Shown: positions 1-8,808 of the stretch, in pieces
Layout: each line of letters opens with the position of its first letter
Numbering within the stretch: the first letter of the stretch is position 1
Source: Rhizophagus sp. LPA8_4_AMF
Taxonomy: Eukaryota > Glomeromycota > Glomeromycetes > Glomerales > Glomeraceae
Length of the DNA stretch: 23,075 nt
Direction of reading: 5' to 3'
Assembly: GCA_021464525.1 (NCBI GenBank)
Contig: JADRCO010001054.1
Span: 1 to 23,075 of the forward strand
Notes under the pieces: model-generated
The model's input: only the letters and a program-made list of their open reading frames with translations
Database searches by the model: none
Told to the model about the DNA's origin: nothing
Made by a program: the position numbers and the translations under genes

Positions 1-15
1 AAAAAAAAAAAAAAA

Positions 16-55
<40 letters not shown>
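1..55. repeat. poly-A low-complexity tract
   Basis: Almost pure A (one T at position 17). It may be a homopolymer run or the tail of an element beyond the window edge; nothing upstream is available to decide. Confidence 0.9.
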
Positions 56-60
<5 letters not shown>

Positions 61-184
61 TTTCATTGAAATCATTGTGTAATCCGATCATTTTGCATAT
101 AAAATAGGTCATAAGAATGCTTTTATGATTCTAATCCAGATTTTTCTTGTGATTTTTCGAAAAGAAAATTTTTTTCGCGTTTAA

Positions 185-226
185 AACCGCGATTATATAT
201 TTTTTAACCAATCAAACTTAATAAAT
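185..226 (+). promoter_or_regulatory. proximal promoter / 5' leader of the Myb gene
   Basis: An AT-rich stretch with TTATATAT around 193-200 and a CCAAT-like AACCAATCA at 206-214 lies just before the ATG at 227. These are plausible core-promoter elements, but AT-rich DNA gives such matches easily. Confidence 0.3.
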
Positions 227-574
227 ATGTCAGACGGTCAAGAAAATAATAAAATTTCATCCTCTGAAGATGTATTTGATGAATCATTTCATACTAATAA
301 AACTAATACTAAAAGATCCTCAACACTTTTAATACCTCAAAATAAGTTTAACCGCAAGAAACAAAAACGTATTGAGTGGACGCAAGAAGAATTGGAAGAA
401 TTGGAAGAAGGGATGAAAAAATTTGGAACCAATTGGACCCTCATATTAAACATGTCATCTGGACCTTTGAAAAATCGAACGAACGTCCAACTCAAGGATA
501 AAGCGAGAAATGAAAAACGAAGGAGGGAAAGAGAAGGAATTCCACTTGGAGTTTTTCAAAAGGCTACAGGATAA
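227..574 (+). CDS. telobox-type Myb/SANT DNA-binding protein (small)
   Basis: A 115-residue single-exon ORF. Residues 1-45 are polar and Ser/Asn/Lys-rich. Residues about 48-97 form one Myb/SANT repeat: the helix-1 tryptophan is W51 (EWTQEELEELEEGMKKFG) and the helix-2 tryptophan is W70 (NWTLIL). The third helix contains RTNVQLKDKARN (84-95), which matches the telobox signature (consensus VDLKDKWRN) that reads telomeric TTAGGG-like DNA in TRF, Tbf1 and Taz1 family proteins. A basic tail (KRRRERE) follows. It is much shorter than Tbf1/Taz1 and lacks their dimerisation domain, so it may be a stand-alone nuclear DNA-binding factor; telomere binding is inference from the motif. The ATG at 227 follows an AT-rich leader and the acidic/Ser-rich start looks natural. 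No intron is needed. An upstream exon cannot be excluded. Confidence 0.8.
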   Translation: MSDGQENNKISSSEDVFDESFHTNKTNTKRSSTLLIPQNKFNRKKQKRIEWTQEELEELEEGMKKFGTNWTLILNMSSGPLKNRTNVQLKDKARNEKRRREREGIPLGVFQKATG

Positions 575-1400
575 ATATTTGAAGAAAGTAATTTTTTATT
601 GATAATTTATTATCTATTATTACTTTTTATTTCGTATACAGTATGTTATAATATATAACTATATTATTTTTTTTTACGATAGATTATATTTCAAATATTG
701 AATATATTGATATTCCACATATTTCATATAATAATCTTTTTTACGTTAGGTAAATTAAACTTTGCGGATTTAACGTGGTGACTTGGTGATTTATTCTAAA
801 AGTATAGAAGGGTAGTAAGTAACAAACAACGAGTTGTTAATGAATTTTATACATTTAATAAATTACAAGTCGAAAAAACGAATTATATATTAAATAATAA
901 CGCTATTGACATTATAAGAGAAATAATGTTTTGTGTCCGTTGGTGACTAAGATTTAACATTTAATACCTGGCATTCTTTCGAACCTTGAAAAATTCTATT
1001 TTTTATATTTCTTCTCTTAAGTTATAGAAATTTAAGGAAAATTTATTACGGAATTACTAATCAAGGTGTAAAATGAATCTAAATAAAGATTTTTGTTATC
1101 TAATAATTTAGATAACGCGTGAGTTCACGTGTGGATGCATTTTTTTTGTCACCGATGTTTTTATCTTCATAATATATAAGACGAGTTAACTACTTAATTG
1201 TCACATAGATGATGAAACTAATTGGTAGATTTACTGTGCTCATCCCATTGTGAAAGTAGATACAAGCTTAATCCTAAAAAGAGAATTCCTTCCGAAGTTC
1301 CGAAGTCCGTTGGCTTGATACTTGTATATAAAGTCTTAAAAAATGATTTGTTTCAAAAAAAAAAAAAAAAATATTCACAAAAAATATATAAACATTCATA
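575..1400. other. AT-rich intergenic region, no gene seen
   Basis: No convincing coding frame on either strand. There is a short perfect hairpin at 1095-1116 (9-bp arms GTTATCTAA/TTAGATAAC, 4-base loop) and an E-box CACGTG near 1126. A poly-A run near 1357-1372 precedes the next ORF. The long minus-strand frame over 1274-1624 reads through this run as poly-Phe and is regarded as antisense noise. Confidence 0.6.
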
Positions 1401-1709
1401 ATGTTCTCGTGTACTTGTCCAGCGTGTTTAATGGAGCAAGTTATCACTCCTAAAACAACCGGCAAAAAAGAACAAAACATGCGATCAGAACATCCGCTAC
1501 GATCATATTCTTTTCTACAACCTTGGGAATATGATTCATTATTTACATTTGATAAATATACTATAAATATTTCAATAGGAATTTCCTCAGTATCCATTAA
1601 CTCATCATCTTCAAGTACAAGCAATGATTCAAGTAGTGATAGTGGTAATGAAAGTGAAAAAAGGTTTATGGAGAGAAATAAAATTAATAAAATTGATCAA
1701 AAGCCTTAA
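1401..1709 (+). CDS. small serine-rich hypothetical protein
   Basis: A 102-residue ORF that I do not recognise. It opens with a cysteine cluster (MFSCTCPACLMEQ, Cys 4, 6 and 9), continues with a basic segment (TTGKKEQNMRSEH), then an aromatic patch (YSFLQPWEYDSLF). It ends with a Ser/Asn/Asp low-complexity tail from about residue 63 and a charged terminus. Codon use is AT-rich like the surroundings. TATATAAA at 1324-1331 lies 70 bp upstream of the ATG and could act as a TATA box. No signal peptide or membrane segment is clear. The opposite strand is also open across much of this region, so the call rests on composition and a natural-looking start. It could be a lineage-specific small protein or noise. 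Confidence 0.4.
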   Translation: MFSCTCPACLMEQVITPKTTGKKEQNMRSEHPLRSYSFLQPWEYDSLFTFDKYTINISIGISSVSINSSSSSTSNDSSSDSGNESEKRFMERNKINKIDQKP

Positions 1710-2044
1710 ATTCATTTATTACACTTTTTCAGTTAACAATTTTTTCATTATTAGATTGTTTCATATATATATTAATTAACTTCCTAGAATTTAAAATTAC
1801 AAAATTTGCAAATTGATTTTAAATTTATATTAATTATTTTATTATTTTTCTTTTTTATAAAAATTTTATCATGCAAAAATTAATTTTTTAGATTAAATTT
1901 TATATAAAATTAAAGAATAAATTCATAATCTTCCAATCCAAACTCGAAATTATTAATCTTTTTTTATAATGACATTGGATCTAAAGCATTTATAATGTAC
2001 AGTATACTGTATATAATATATTGCATAACTGATAATAATATAAT
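1710..2044. other. AT-rich intergenic region
   Basis: Very AT-rich with scattered homopolymers; I see no gene, RNA or element. Confidence 0.6.
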
Positions 2045-2545
2045 TTCATCCATGGCGTAAATAGTTTTTACTGTATGAACAAAATCCGTTTTTACTCTGA
2101 CATGGAAAATTATCCAACTTCATTTCACCGAAATGCCATTTTACAACATGAAAATTACCATTTCATTGAAAATTTAGTTGCACCTCGCTCCGTACTGCGT
2201 CTTAATTTTTTACTGCTTTTAAAAAAATTTACTTTCAAATCGCAATAATAAAATTAAGATTATATATCTAGTTCCAAATTTTGTAAAAAATTAGTAATCT
2301 GGTTTCACATGATAAATAATTATTACTTATTCAGTAAAAACCTATTTCGTTTTTTAGTGATCAGAAAGCGATAATACAAAATATAATTATTTCTTTAATT
2401 ACTACGTATAGTAAAAATAAATAGAAAGACTGATCCATACTATGTTGATCATATCGACAAATGATTTCTGGAAATGTGAATGACAAATCGTGCAATCGGC
2501 AAAAAGTGAGTTTCAGTAAATTTTATGTAATTATTGTCGTGTGAT
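2045..2545. mobile_element. diverged copy of a ~0.5 kb non-autonomous inverted-repeat element
   Basis: This block shares landmarks, in the same order and orientation, with the element at 21992-22517. A GCACCTCGCTCCGTACTGCG box (2180-2199) matches 18 of 20 bases of the box at 22105-22124. Before it are alternating CATTTTAC/CATTTCA motifs, after it an ATACTATGTnnnn...CGACAAA segment (about 2436-2461 versus 22370-22390), and near the end a CAGTAAATTTTATGT segment. It has no coding capacity. The ends are approximate and no target duplication is recognisable, suggesting an older insertion than the copy at 22 kb. Confidence 0.5.
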
Positions 2546-2964
2546 TTTCTTTAAAACCTGATGATCATTTTTATTTTATCCAGGATCTCGTATAGAAAGA
2601 AGAGTTTGTAAAAATAAATCTATTTATTAATTTTAATTAAATCACATTATTCTTTATATATATTTATATATATAAAAAATATTATCAAACATGTATATCA
2701 TTGGAGTTCGAATTTTTAAAACTGAGAATAAGAATGTGAAGTTAAAACAACTTACAAAGTTCACTTTTTTATTAAAAATGATCACATTATACGTCGAGTG
2801 TAGTGTATTTGTAACAATTGGTCGTAAACCATAATTTATAGTTACAAATAAGTGTTTGAAACAAAAAATTGTGAAATATATATTCTTTGCAGAATTGATA
2901 TTTCATTCATAAAATTTATTTCAATTTTATATATAGCAATAGATTCACTATACACAAATTACAC
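2546..2964. other. AT-rich intergenic region
   Basis: No coding frame or RNA gene seen; AT dinucleotide runs near 2655-2675. Confidence 0.55.
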
Positions 2965-3154
2965 TTTGGATATCCGTTATCCGGATATCCGTCGGATATT
3001 GATTTTTAAATCAATTACTACATTATTATGAAAATAAAATTATCATTATAGACGATCATTGGCTTAAGCTAAACCATTTAAATCTGCGGGTCTTTATCTA
3101 TAAATCTGGACGATCGTCCAAATTATTAATATCCGTTCAAACAACGGATCCAAA
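2965..3154. mobile_element. short inverted-repeat element (MITE-like), 190 bp
   Basis: Starts TTTGGATATCCGTT and ends AACGGATCCAAA, an imperfect terminal inverted repeat. Inside the left end are nested GGATATCC/CGGATAT motifs, and GGACGATCGTCC (3109-3120) is a perfect 12-bp palindrome. There is no coding capacity. No clear target duplication is visible, so the family is undecided. Confidence 0.45.
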
Positions 3155-3655
3155 CTCTATAAGGAAAATAATACCATAATATTGTCTAGATTCCTTATTC
3201 TTTAATCTCCTATTTTTACAAGTAATTTATGTATTTTGTCAAAAGATATTTCCATTATGTATCAAACCCTAACCTAATCCTAACTGTAATATTTATTATG
3301 AATGTAATATTAAAAATACAAATTGATGTTTCGTATATACATTTATATAGGATCTCAAAGAATTATTAATTATCATAATTATGAAATTTTAGTTATAAAA
3401 GTTGATTCTAAAACTAGAATATAATAAAAATTAAGAAATTATCTTGGCGGAAAGTAATTAATTTTTTAATATTAAATAAAATAATTAGATAATGATAAGC
3501 TTTAACTATATTTATACTTTTCAAATTCTTCACTATAAAATTCTGTTTATAATTTCAAAAATAATAAGGCCAGTTCCAATTTAGGAACAGTACATTATAA
3601 TAATCCAAAATGAACAAAATCATTATTTAAAAACATGACAAGGTAAATTTTTTAC
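3155..3655. other. AT-rich intergenic region with a degenerate telomere-like trace
   Basis: No gene seen. At 3264-3285 the sequence AAACCCTAACCTAATCCTAA resembles about three degenerate CCCTAA units. Confidence 0.5.
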
Positions 3656-3659
3656 GAAC

Positions 3660-4608
3660 CTAACAAAATACTTATCAAAATATTCCTATCCTTTGCTCCA
3701 TTATTTAAATCTTTTCTATACCAATAAATTGCCTTATCATTATCTTTATCAGTTCCAATACCATTATTATAGCAATACCCTACATATTCTTGTATTACTG
3801 CATATTCACCAGCTGACTTCAATACCATTCAAATGATTTCGTTTCATTTTTATTCCCTGCAAATGCTGATTTCAGGTACCGTTCAAATGCTTTTATCTGT
3901 TTCTGTTAACAACCTCCAAATTAGTCTGTGTTTCGACACACCATATACCATTCAAATACTTTTATTTGATCTTTATTTATTCCCAATACCATTTTCATAA
4001 CAATATCCTAAGTTAACATTGTCCTTCAACATTTTCAGCTGATTTCAAGTACCATTTAAATGCTTTTTTTTTCATCTTTTTGTGTTCCTTTTCCATACAT
4101 GTAACATTGTAATTGTACTTCTAAATCACCATTTTCAGCTAACTTTAGGAACATTGTTAAATTATTTTGCTTATAATTAATATCTAAAATGATATCCTTA
4201 TAATAAAATAATGATAGTAACTATTTTCAATAATTATATTATTATTTCTTAATGAAATAAATGAATAATTGTTACTCTATCTTTAATTAAATGTAATTTG
4301 TTAAAATTCTCATTAAAAGAAGAATTATTTTCAATTTCATTATTAATAGATAAAAAGTATAAATTTATCGCTTTTTTTTTTATCTATATCACAACCAATA
4401 CCAAGTTGATAAAAAAATCTTATAAAAACTTGTGAACCAAAATTTATTTTCTTTATGATTTTCTATTATCTTGAGAACTTTTTCAGGATTTTTGTTATTA
4501 CTTTCAAAAATATATTTTATCCATTCATTTGAACTGTTTTCACAATTATTAAAATAATAATTTTATAATAAAAAAAATTTCATCATCTCTAAAATTATTA
4601 ATATTCAG
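3660..4608 (-). pseudogene. decayed Sel1-repeat (SLR) gene, copy D
   Basis: The minus strand is recognisably homologous to the Sel1 genes at 5369-6643 and 7191-8237 along its whole length. The region corresponding to the shared C-terminal AIYWYKKALDNG segment lies near 3700-3740, several degraded SLR units span about 3760-4110, and the N-terminal region (matching FYYKIIETN, NEWIKY, MENHKES and QLGIGCDIDKEKAMNLYFLS) runs to 4608. The start codon is lost: where the live genes have ATG-AAT-ATT this copy has CTG-AAT-ATT (CTG at 4606-4608). Frameshifts and stops break it in many places, so no long frame survives. It is the most downstream, oldest-looking member of the tandem cluster. Confidence 0.85.
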
Positions 4609-4797
4609 ACATCACAATATTTTTTTTTTTTAAAAAAAAAATATGATACACGGTTTGTACAGTATTAATAATTAAATCTACTATGTAAGTCTATACTGAT
4701 TGCTATTTTTACAATCATAAGTATCTGATTATTAATGACAAATAAAATTCTTTGTCAAGTATAAATAAGTCCCATTTTCACATGTTTGAGTAAGATA
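4609..4797 (+). other. upstream flank of the IS607-like fragment
   Basis: AT-rich sequence between the dead Sel1 start and the recombinase ATG. It shows little resemblance to the promoter regions of the other Sel1 genes, so it probably came with, or was remodelled by, the IS607-like insertion. ATAAATAAGTCCC near 4762-4774 could be part of the element's own leader. Confidence 0.35.
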
Positions 4798-5097
4798 ATG
4801 TCAACGACAAAGTACCGAGGAACACAAAAAATCCAAAAAACATATGAGATCTCATCTGAAATATTGAGATGGTGGAACAACCAAGGAAAGATACTGAGCG
4901 TCAGAATACCATGTGGTAACAGATTGTATTCTGTAGCGGATGTGGAGAAGATATTTGGAAATCAAGAAAGGATAATGAAAAGAAAAGATCTATTATGCAA
5001 GGATTAGTTCAGAGAAGATCTTGACAGGTAATACGAGTACCTCAGACAGAAATGTCCAGACCATGAACTCATCAAGGACATCGGGTCAGGTATTAGC
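4798..5097 (+). pseudogene. tnpA-like: truncated IS607-type serine recombinase (MerR-like N-terminus plus start of catalytic domain)
   Basis: From the ATG at 4798 the frame encodes a MerR/excisionase-like winged helix: KTYEISSEILRWWNNQGKI followed by SVRIPCGNRLYSVADVEKIF, matching the TxxxLRRWxxxGKIxxxRTxGGxRRY...DVExL pattern of IS607 TnpA. The frame stops at 5007. Shortly after, in a different frame, EDLDR and then YEYLRQKCPDHELIKDIGSG are visible (with an internal TAA in place of Gln), the conserved stretch near the start of the serine-resolvase domain. Coding resemblance ends at about 5097, where sequence of the duplicated Sel1 unit begins. The catalytic body, any tnpB/Fanzor partner and the right end are absent. 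IS607-family elements are bacterial and also known from giant viruses and some eukaryotes, so horizontal origin is likely. Confidence 0.8.
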
Positions 5098-5460
5098 AAC
5101 GTTTCTCTTAGACGCGAACGATATACTGTAATCTTTCAGGAGATGGTGCTTACGTGTGACATCTTGAGAAATCGTTATTAATTTTAACACGTTATAAAAG
5201 TCTGACTCCATTTAATAAAATTTCTTAAATAATAGCACTTTAAAAGAGTTAGTTTAAATATATTAATAGTGATTTAAAGAAACAAGTTCATTATTTAAAT
5301 ACTACTTATAAAAAATTTTATGAACTTATATCTAATAATTTAATTATTTAATCCTGAATACATATTATTCAATGAATATTGTTTAATTTATTCTTTGCTT
5401 CTTTGATTCCATTATCTAATGCTTTTTTATACCAATAAATTGCTTTATCTTTATCTTTAT
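5092..5460. repeat. segmental duplication, copy 1 (3' flank and 3' end of Sel1 gene A)
   Basis: Matches 6914-7282 with about three substitutions by eye over about 370 bp (offset 1822). It includes the intergenic sequence downstream of the gene and the last roughly 90 bp of coding sequence. Homology starts abruptly at the IS607-like fragment, where TATTAGCAAC is shared by both sides. Confidence 0.9.
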
Positions 5461-6643
5461 CAGTTCCAATACTGTAATTATAACAATCTCCTATATAATT
5501 TTGTGCTATTGCAAATTCATTTTCAGCTGATTTTAAATACCATTCAAATGATTTCGTTATATTTTTATCTGTTCCTACTCCATATGCATAACAAAACCCT
5601 AAGTTATCTTGTCCATTAGGACATCCTGCAATTGCTGATTTAAGGAACCATTCAAATGCTTTTATTTCGTTTTTATCTGTTCCTTTACCATGTAAATAAT
5701 AAATTCCCAAATTATTTTGTGCCATTGCATTTCCATTTTCAGCTGCAGCTGATTTCAAATACCATTCAAATGCTTTATTGTCATCTTTAGCCGTTCCTAT
5801 ACCATTTTCATAGCAAACACCTAAATTACATTGTCCATTAACGCATTCTGCAATAGCAGATAATGTATACCATTCAAATGCTTTTTTTTCATTTCTATCT
5901 GTTCCTTTACCATACTTATAAAAATTTCCCATATTATTTTGTGCAGTTGAGTCTTGTGCTATTGCAAGTTTTAAAATTCTTTTAAATTCTCTTTCATTTT
6001 TGTTCAGAATGAGTTTAAAATATTTATTTTCAGACTTCAAAAACCACTTAAGTGCCTTTTTTTTATCTTTTCTTATTCCTTTTCCATCCATATAACAAAT
6101 TGCTAAATTATATTGTGCTTTTAAATCACCCGTTTTAGCCAATTTTAGGCTCATTGCTAATTTATTTTGTTTATAATTGATATCTAAAATAATATCTTTA
6201 TAATAAAATAACGATAATAAATATTTTCCAATAATTATATTTTTATTTCTTAATGAAACAAATGAATAATCGAAAACTTTAATTAAACATAATTTGTTAA
6301 AAACTTCATTAAATGAAGAATCATTTTCAATTTCATTATTAATAGATAAAAAATATAAATTCATCGCTTTTTCTTTATCTATATCACAACCAATACCAAG
6401 TTGATAAAAAAATCCTATAAAACTTGTGAACCAAGATTTACTTTCTTTATGATTTTCCATTATCTTGAGAAATTTTTCAGGATTTGTATTGTTACTTTCA
6501 AGAGTATATTTTATCCATTCATTTGAACTGTTTTCAAAATTATTAAAATCATTTTCATTTGTTTCAATAATTTTATAATAAAAGCATATAAAAAAAGTAT
6601 TCAAAAAATACTCATCATCTCTAAAATTATTAATATTCATCAT
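5369..6643 (-). CDS. Sel1-repeat protein A
   Basis: A 424-residue protein with no signal peptide or membrane span. Residues 1-170 are an N-terminal helical region shared with the neighbours, including one degenerate Sel1-like unit (about 71-104, WFTSFIGFFYQLGIGCDIDK). Six canonical Sel1 repeats follow: about 176-206, 234-268, 271-306, 308-342, 344-378 and 380-412, each of the form AQxNLGxCYxxGxGTxKDxxKAFEWYLKSA. Sel1 repeats are TPR-like helix pairs that build a solenoid for protein-protein contacts; partners here are unknown. Two ATGs are adjacent (6641-6643 and 6638-6640); the second aligns with the start of protein B. The family is greatly expanded in Glomeromycotina, sometimes fused to kinases, but no kinase is attached here. 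It lies in tandem with B, from which it differs mainly by two extra repeats. Confidence 0.88.
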   Translation of the reverse strand: MMNINNFRDDEYFLNTFFICFYYKIIETNENDFNNFENSSNEWIKYTLESNNTNPEKFLKIMENHKESKSWFTSFIGFFYQLGIGCDIDKEKAMNLYFLSINNEIENDSSFNEVFNKLCLIKVFDYSFVSLRNKNIIIGKYLLSLFYYKDIILDINYKQNKLAMSLKLAKTGDLKAQYNLAICYMDGKGIRKDKKKALKWFLKSENKYFKLILNKNEREFKRILKLAIAQDSTAQNNMGNFYKYGKGTDRNEKKAFEWYTLSAIAECVNGQCNLGVCYENGIGTAKDDNKAFEWYLKSAAAENGNAMAQNNLGIYYLHGKGTDKNEIKAFEWFLKSAIAGCPNGQDNLGFCYAYGVGTDKNITKSFEWYLKSAENEFAIAQNYIGDCYNYSIGTDKDKDKAIYWYKKALDNGIKEAKNKLNNIH

Positions 6644-7190
6644 TTTAATGTTTTTTTATTTTTTTTAAAGAAAAGAAATATGGAAGAAAAGGAAACTCGT
6701 TGCATACTGTATAATCCATTATTTTATTTAAAATAGTTTAGCGATCAACATAACTGCACTCGTAACGTATTACGAAAATATTTATTTACGAGAGCCAAAA
6801 ATAAAAGATCACATGATTGTTTTTGTGACATCACGGCAATTATGATTTGATACTAATTTACGAAACACTTCTTTAAAAATATTACATTTAATAAGATAAC
6901 GATTAATCATTCTATTAGCAACGTTTCTCTTAGACGCGAACGATATACTGTGATCTTTCAGGAGATGGTGCTTACATGTGACATCTTGGGAAATCGTTAT
7001 TAATTTTAACACGTTATAAAAGTCTGACTCCATTTAATAAAATTTCTTAAATAATAGCACTTTAAAAGAGTTAGTTTAAATATATTAATAGTGATTTAAA
7101 GAAACAAGTTCATTATTTAAATACTACTTATAAAAAATTTTATGAACTTATATCTAATAATTTAATTATTTAATCCTGAATACATATTAT
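6644..7190. other. intergenic unit between Sel1 genes A and B
   Basis: Contains the upstream region of A (6644-6912), which resembles that of B (8238-8590), joined to the 3' flank of B, which resembles that of A. A minus-strand open frame at 6809-7033 lies in this conserved non-coding stretch. Its counterpart downstream of A is cut off and that downstream of C is not preserved as a frame, so I do not call it a gene. Confidence 0.6.
6808..6834 (-). promoter_or_regulatory. conserved upstream box of Sel1 gene A (CRE-like)
   Basis: GATCACATGATTGTTT followed by TTGTGACATCAC lies about 165 bp upstream of A. The same box recurs upstream of B. It holds an imperfect TCACA/TGTGA inverted pair and TGATGTCAC on the minus strand, close to the bZIP/CRE site TGACGTCA. 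Conservation may simply reflect recent duplication, so the regulatory role is inference. Confidence 0.35.
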
Positions 7191-7282
7191 TCAATGAATA
7201 TTGTTTAATTTATTCTTTGCTTCTTTGATTCCATTATCTAATGCTTTTTTATACCAATAAATTGCTTTATCTTTATCTTTAT
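6914..7282. repeat. segmental duplication, copy 2 (3' flank and 3' end of Sel1 gene B)
   Basis: Counterpart of 5092-5460; see that entry. On its outer side the sequence continues smoothly into the upstream region of gene A, unlike copy 1, which abuts the IS607-like fragment. Confidence 0.9.
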
Positions 7283-8237
7283 TGGTTCCAATACCATAAT
7301 TATAGCTATCTCCTACATAATCTTGCGCTACTGCATATTCACTTTCAGCTGATTTCAAATACCATTCAAATGCTTTATTGTCATCTTTAGCCGTTCCTAT
7401 ACCATTTTCATAGCAAACACCTAAATTACATTGTCCATTAACGCATTCTGCAATAGCAGATAATGTATACCATTCAAATGCTTTTTTTTCATTTCTATCT
7501 GTTCCTTTACCATACTTATAAAAATTTCCCATATTATTTTGTGCAGTTGAGTCTTGTGCTATTGCAAGTTTTAAAATTCTTTTAAATTCTCTTTCATTTT
7601 TGTTCAGAATGAGTTTAAAATATTTATTTTCAGACTTCAAAAACCACTTAAGTGCCTTTTTTTTATCTTTTCTTATTCCTTTTCCATCCATATAACAAAT
7701 TGCTAAATTATATTGTGCTTCTAAATCACCCTTTTTAGCTAACTTTAGGCTCTTTACTAATTTATTCTGTTTATAATTGATATCTAAAATAATATCTTTA
7801 TAATAAAATAATGATAATAAATATTTTCCAATAATTATATTATTATTTCTTAATGAAACAAATGAATAATTGAAATCTTTAATTAAACATAATTTTTTAA
7901 AATTTTCATTAAAAGAAGAATCATTTTCAATTTCATTATTAATAGATAAAAAATATAAATTCATCGCTTTTTCTTTATCTATATCACAACCAATACCAAG
8001 TTGATAAAATAATCCTATAAAACTTGTGAACCAATATTTACTTTCTTTATGATTTTCCATTATCTTGAGAAATTTTTCAGGATCTTTGTCATTACTTTCA
8101 AGAATATATTTTATCCATTCATTTGAACTTTTTTCAAAATTATTAAAATCATTTGTTTCAATAATTATATAATAAAAATCTTTTAAAACATTTTTTAAAA
8201 AAATTTCATCATTTATAAAATTAGTATTAATATTCAT
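7191..8237 (-). CDS. Sel1-repeat protein B
   Basis: A 348-residue paralogue of A with the same architecture: an N-terminal region of about 170 residues with a degenerate Sel1-like unit, then four canonical Sel1 repeats. These correspond to A's repeats 1, 2, 3 and 6; A's repeats 4 and 5 are absent, which accounts for the 76-residue difference. The N-terminal 80 residues differ from A at many positions (for example MNINTNFINDEIFLKNVLKD). Coding positions 7347-7720, however, are identical to A's 5747-6120 by eye. No signal peptide or membrane span is seen. Probably a cytoplasmic interaction scaffold like other SLR proteins. The start is a single ATG, and the 5' leader is an almost pure T tract on the plus strand (about 8243-8299). 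It reads as intact. Confidence 0.88.
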   Translation of the reverse strand: MNINTNFINDEIFLKNVLKDFYYIIIETNDFNNFEKSSNEWIKYILESNDKDPEKFLKIMENHKESKYWFTSFIGLFYQLGIGCDIDKEKAMNLYFLSINNEIENDSSFNENFKKLCLIKDFNYSFVSLRNNNIIIGKYLLSLFYYKDIILDINYKQNKLVKSLKLAKKGDLEAQYNLAICYMDGKGIRKDKKKALKWFLKSENKYFKLILNKNEREFKRILKLAIAQDSTAQNNMGNFYKYGKGTDRNEKKAFEWYTLSAIAECVNGQCNLGVCYENGIGTAKDDNKAFEWYLKSAESEYAVAQDYVGDSYNYGIGTNKDKDKAIYWYKKALDNGIKEAKNKLNNIH

Positions 8238-8242
8238 TTTAA

Positions 8243-8299
8243 TTTTTTTTTTTTTTATTTTTTTTTTCTATTTTTTTTTTTTTTTTTTTTTTTTTTTTA
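8243..8299. repeat. poly-T tract upstream of Sel1 gene B
   Basis: Long T runs with few interruptions lie immediately upstream of B's start; on the coding strand this is a poly-A leader. A shorter A/T tract occupies the same place before gene A (6650-6668) and before gene C (10746-10790). Confidence 0.85.
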
Positions 8300-8447
8300 T
8301 TTTTAAAAAGAAAGAAATATGCAAGAAAAGAAAACTCTTGTATACCGTATTCATTATTTTATTAAATTAGTTTAGCGATCAACATGACAGCTCTCGTATT
8401 TGGATATTACGTAATTACGAAAAATATTTACAAGAGCCAAAAGAAAA

Positions 8448-8475
8448 GATCACATGATTGTTTCTGTGACATCAA
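8448..8475 (-). promoter_or_regulatory. conserved upstream box of Sel1 gene B (CRE-like)
   Basis: GATCACATGATTGTTT followed by CTGTGACATCAA, matching the box before gene A except for one internal substitution and the last base, and lying about 211 bp upstream of B. The surrounding 250 bp is clearly more diverged than the box. Confidence 0.4.
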
Positions 8476-8808
8476 CGGCTTGGTAGCTGTTCACTATCGA
8501 TGCTAATTTACGTAACACATCTAAAAAATATATAACTTTTTTACATTCAATAGATAACACTATTTAATAGACGATTAATAATTCTATTGTAACGAAACAA
8601 ACGACATAATCTTTCAAATCTGAAGCTTAAGCGACATCTTGGGAGATCGTTGTTAATTTCTTGAATAATAATCTTTTCTAACTTTAAAAAGGAATAACTT
8701 TTAAAAACATATTTATTGTAATTTAAAGAAAAACGTTCATTATTTAAAATATATGTAAAAAATTTACAAAATTATATCAAAGTAATTTAGTCAATTAACC
8801 TTGAATAC

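Noticed and set aside
1274-1624. Minus-strand 116-codon frame
   Set aside because: Contains a poly-Phe run from a homopolymer and overlaps the more natural plus-strand ORF at 1401-1709.
3264-3285. Interstitial telomere repeat (CCCTAA-like)
   Set aside because: Only about three degenerate units; too short to claim a former chromosome end.
6809-7033. Minus-strand 74-codon frame between Sel1 genes A and B
   Set aside because: It spans duplicated intergenic DNA; the counterpart below gene A is truncated and that below gene C is not an open frame, so protein-level selection is unlikely.
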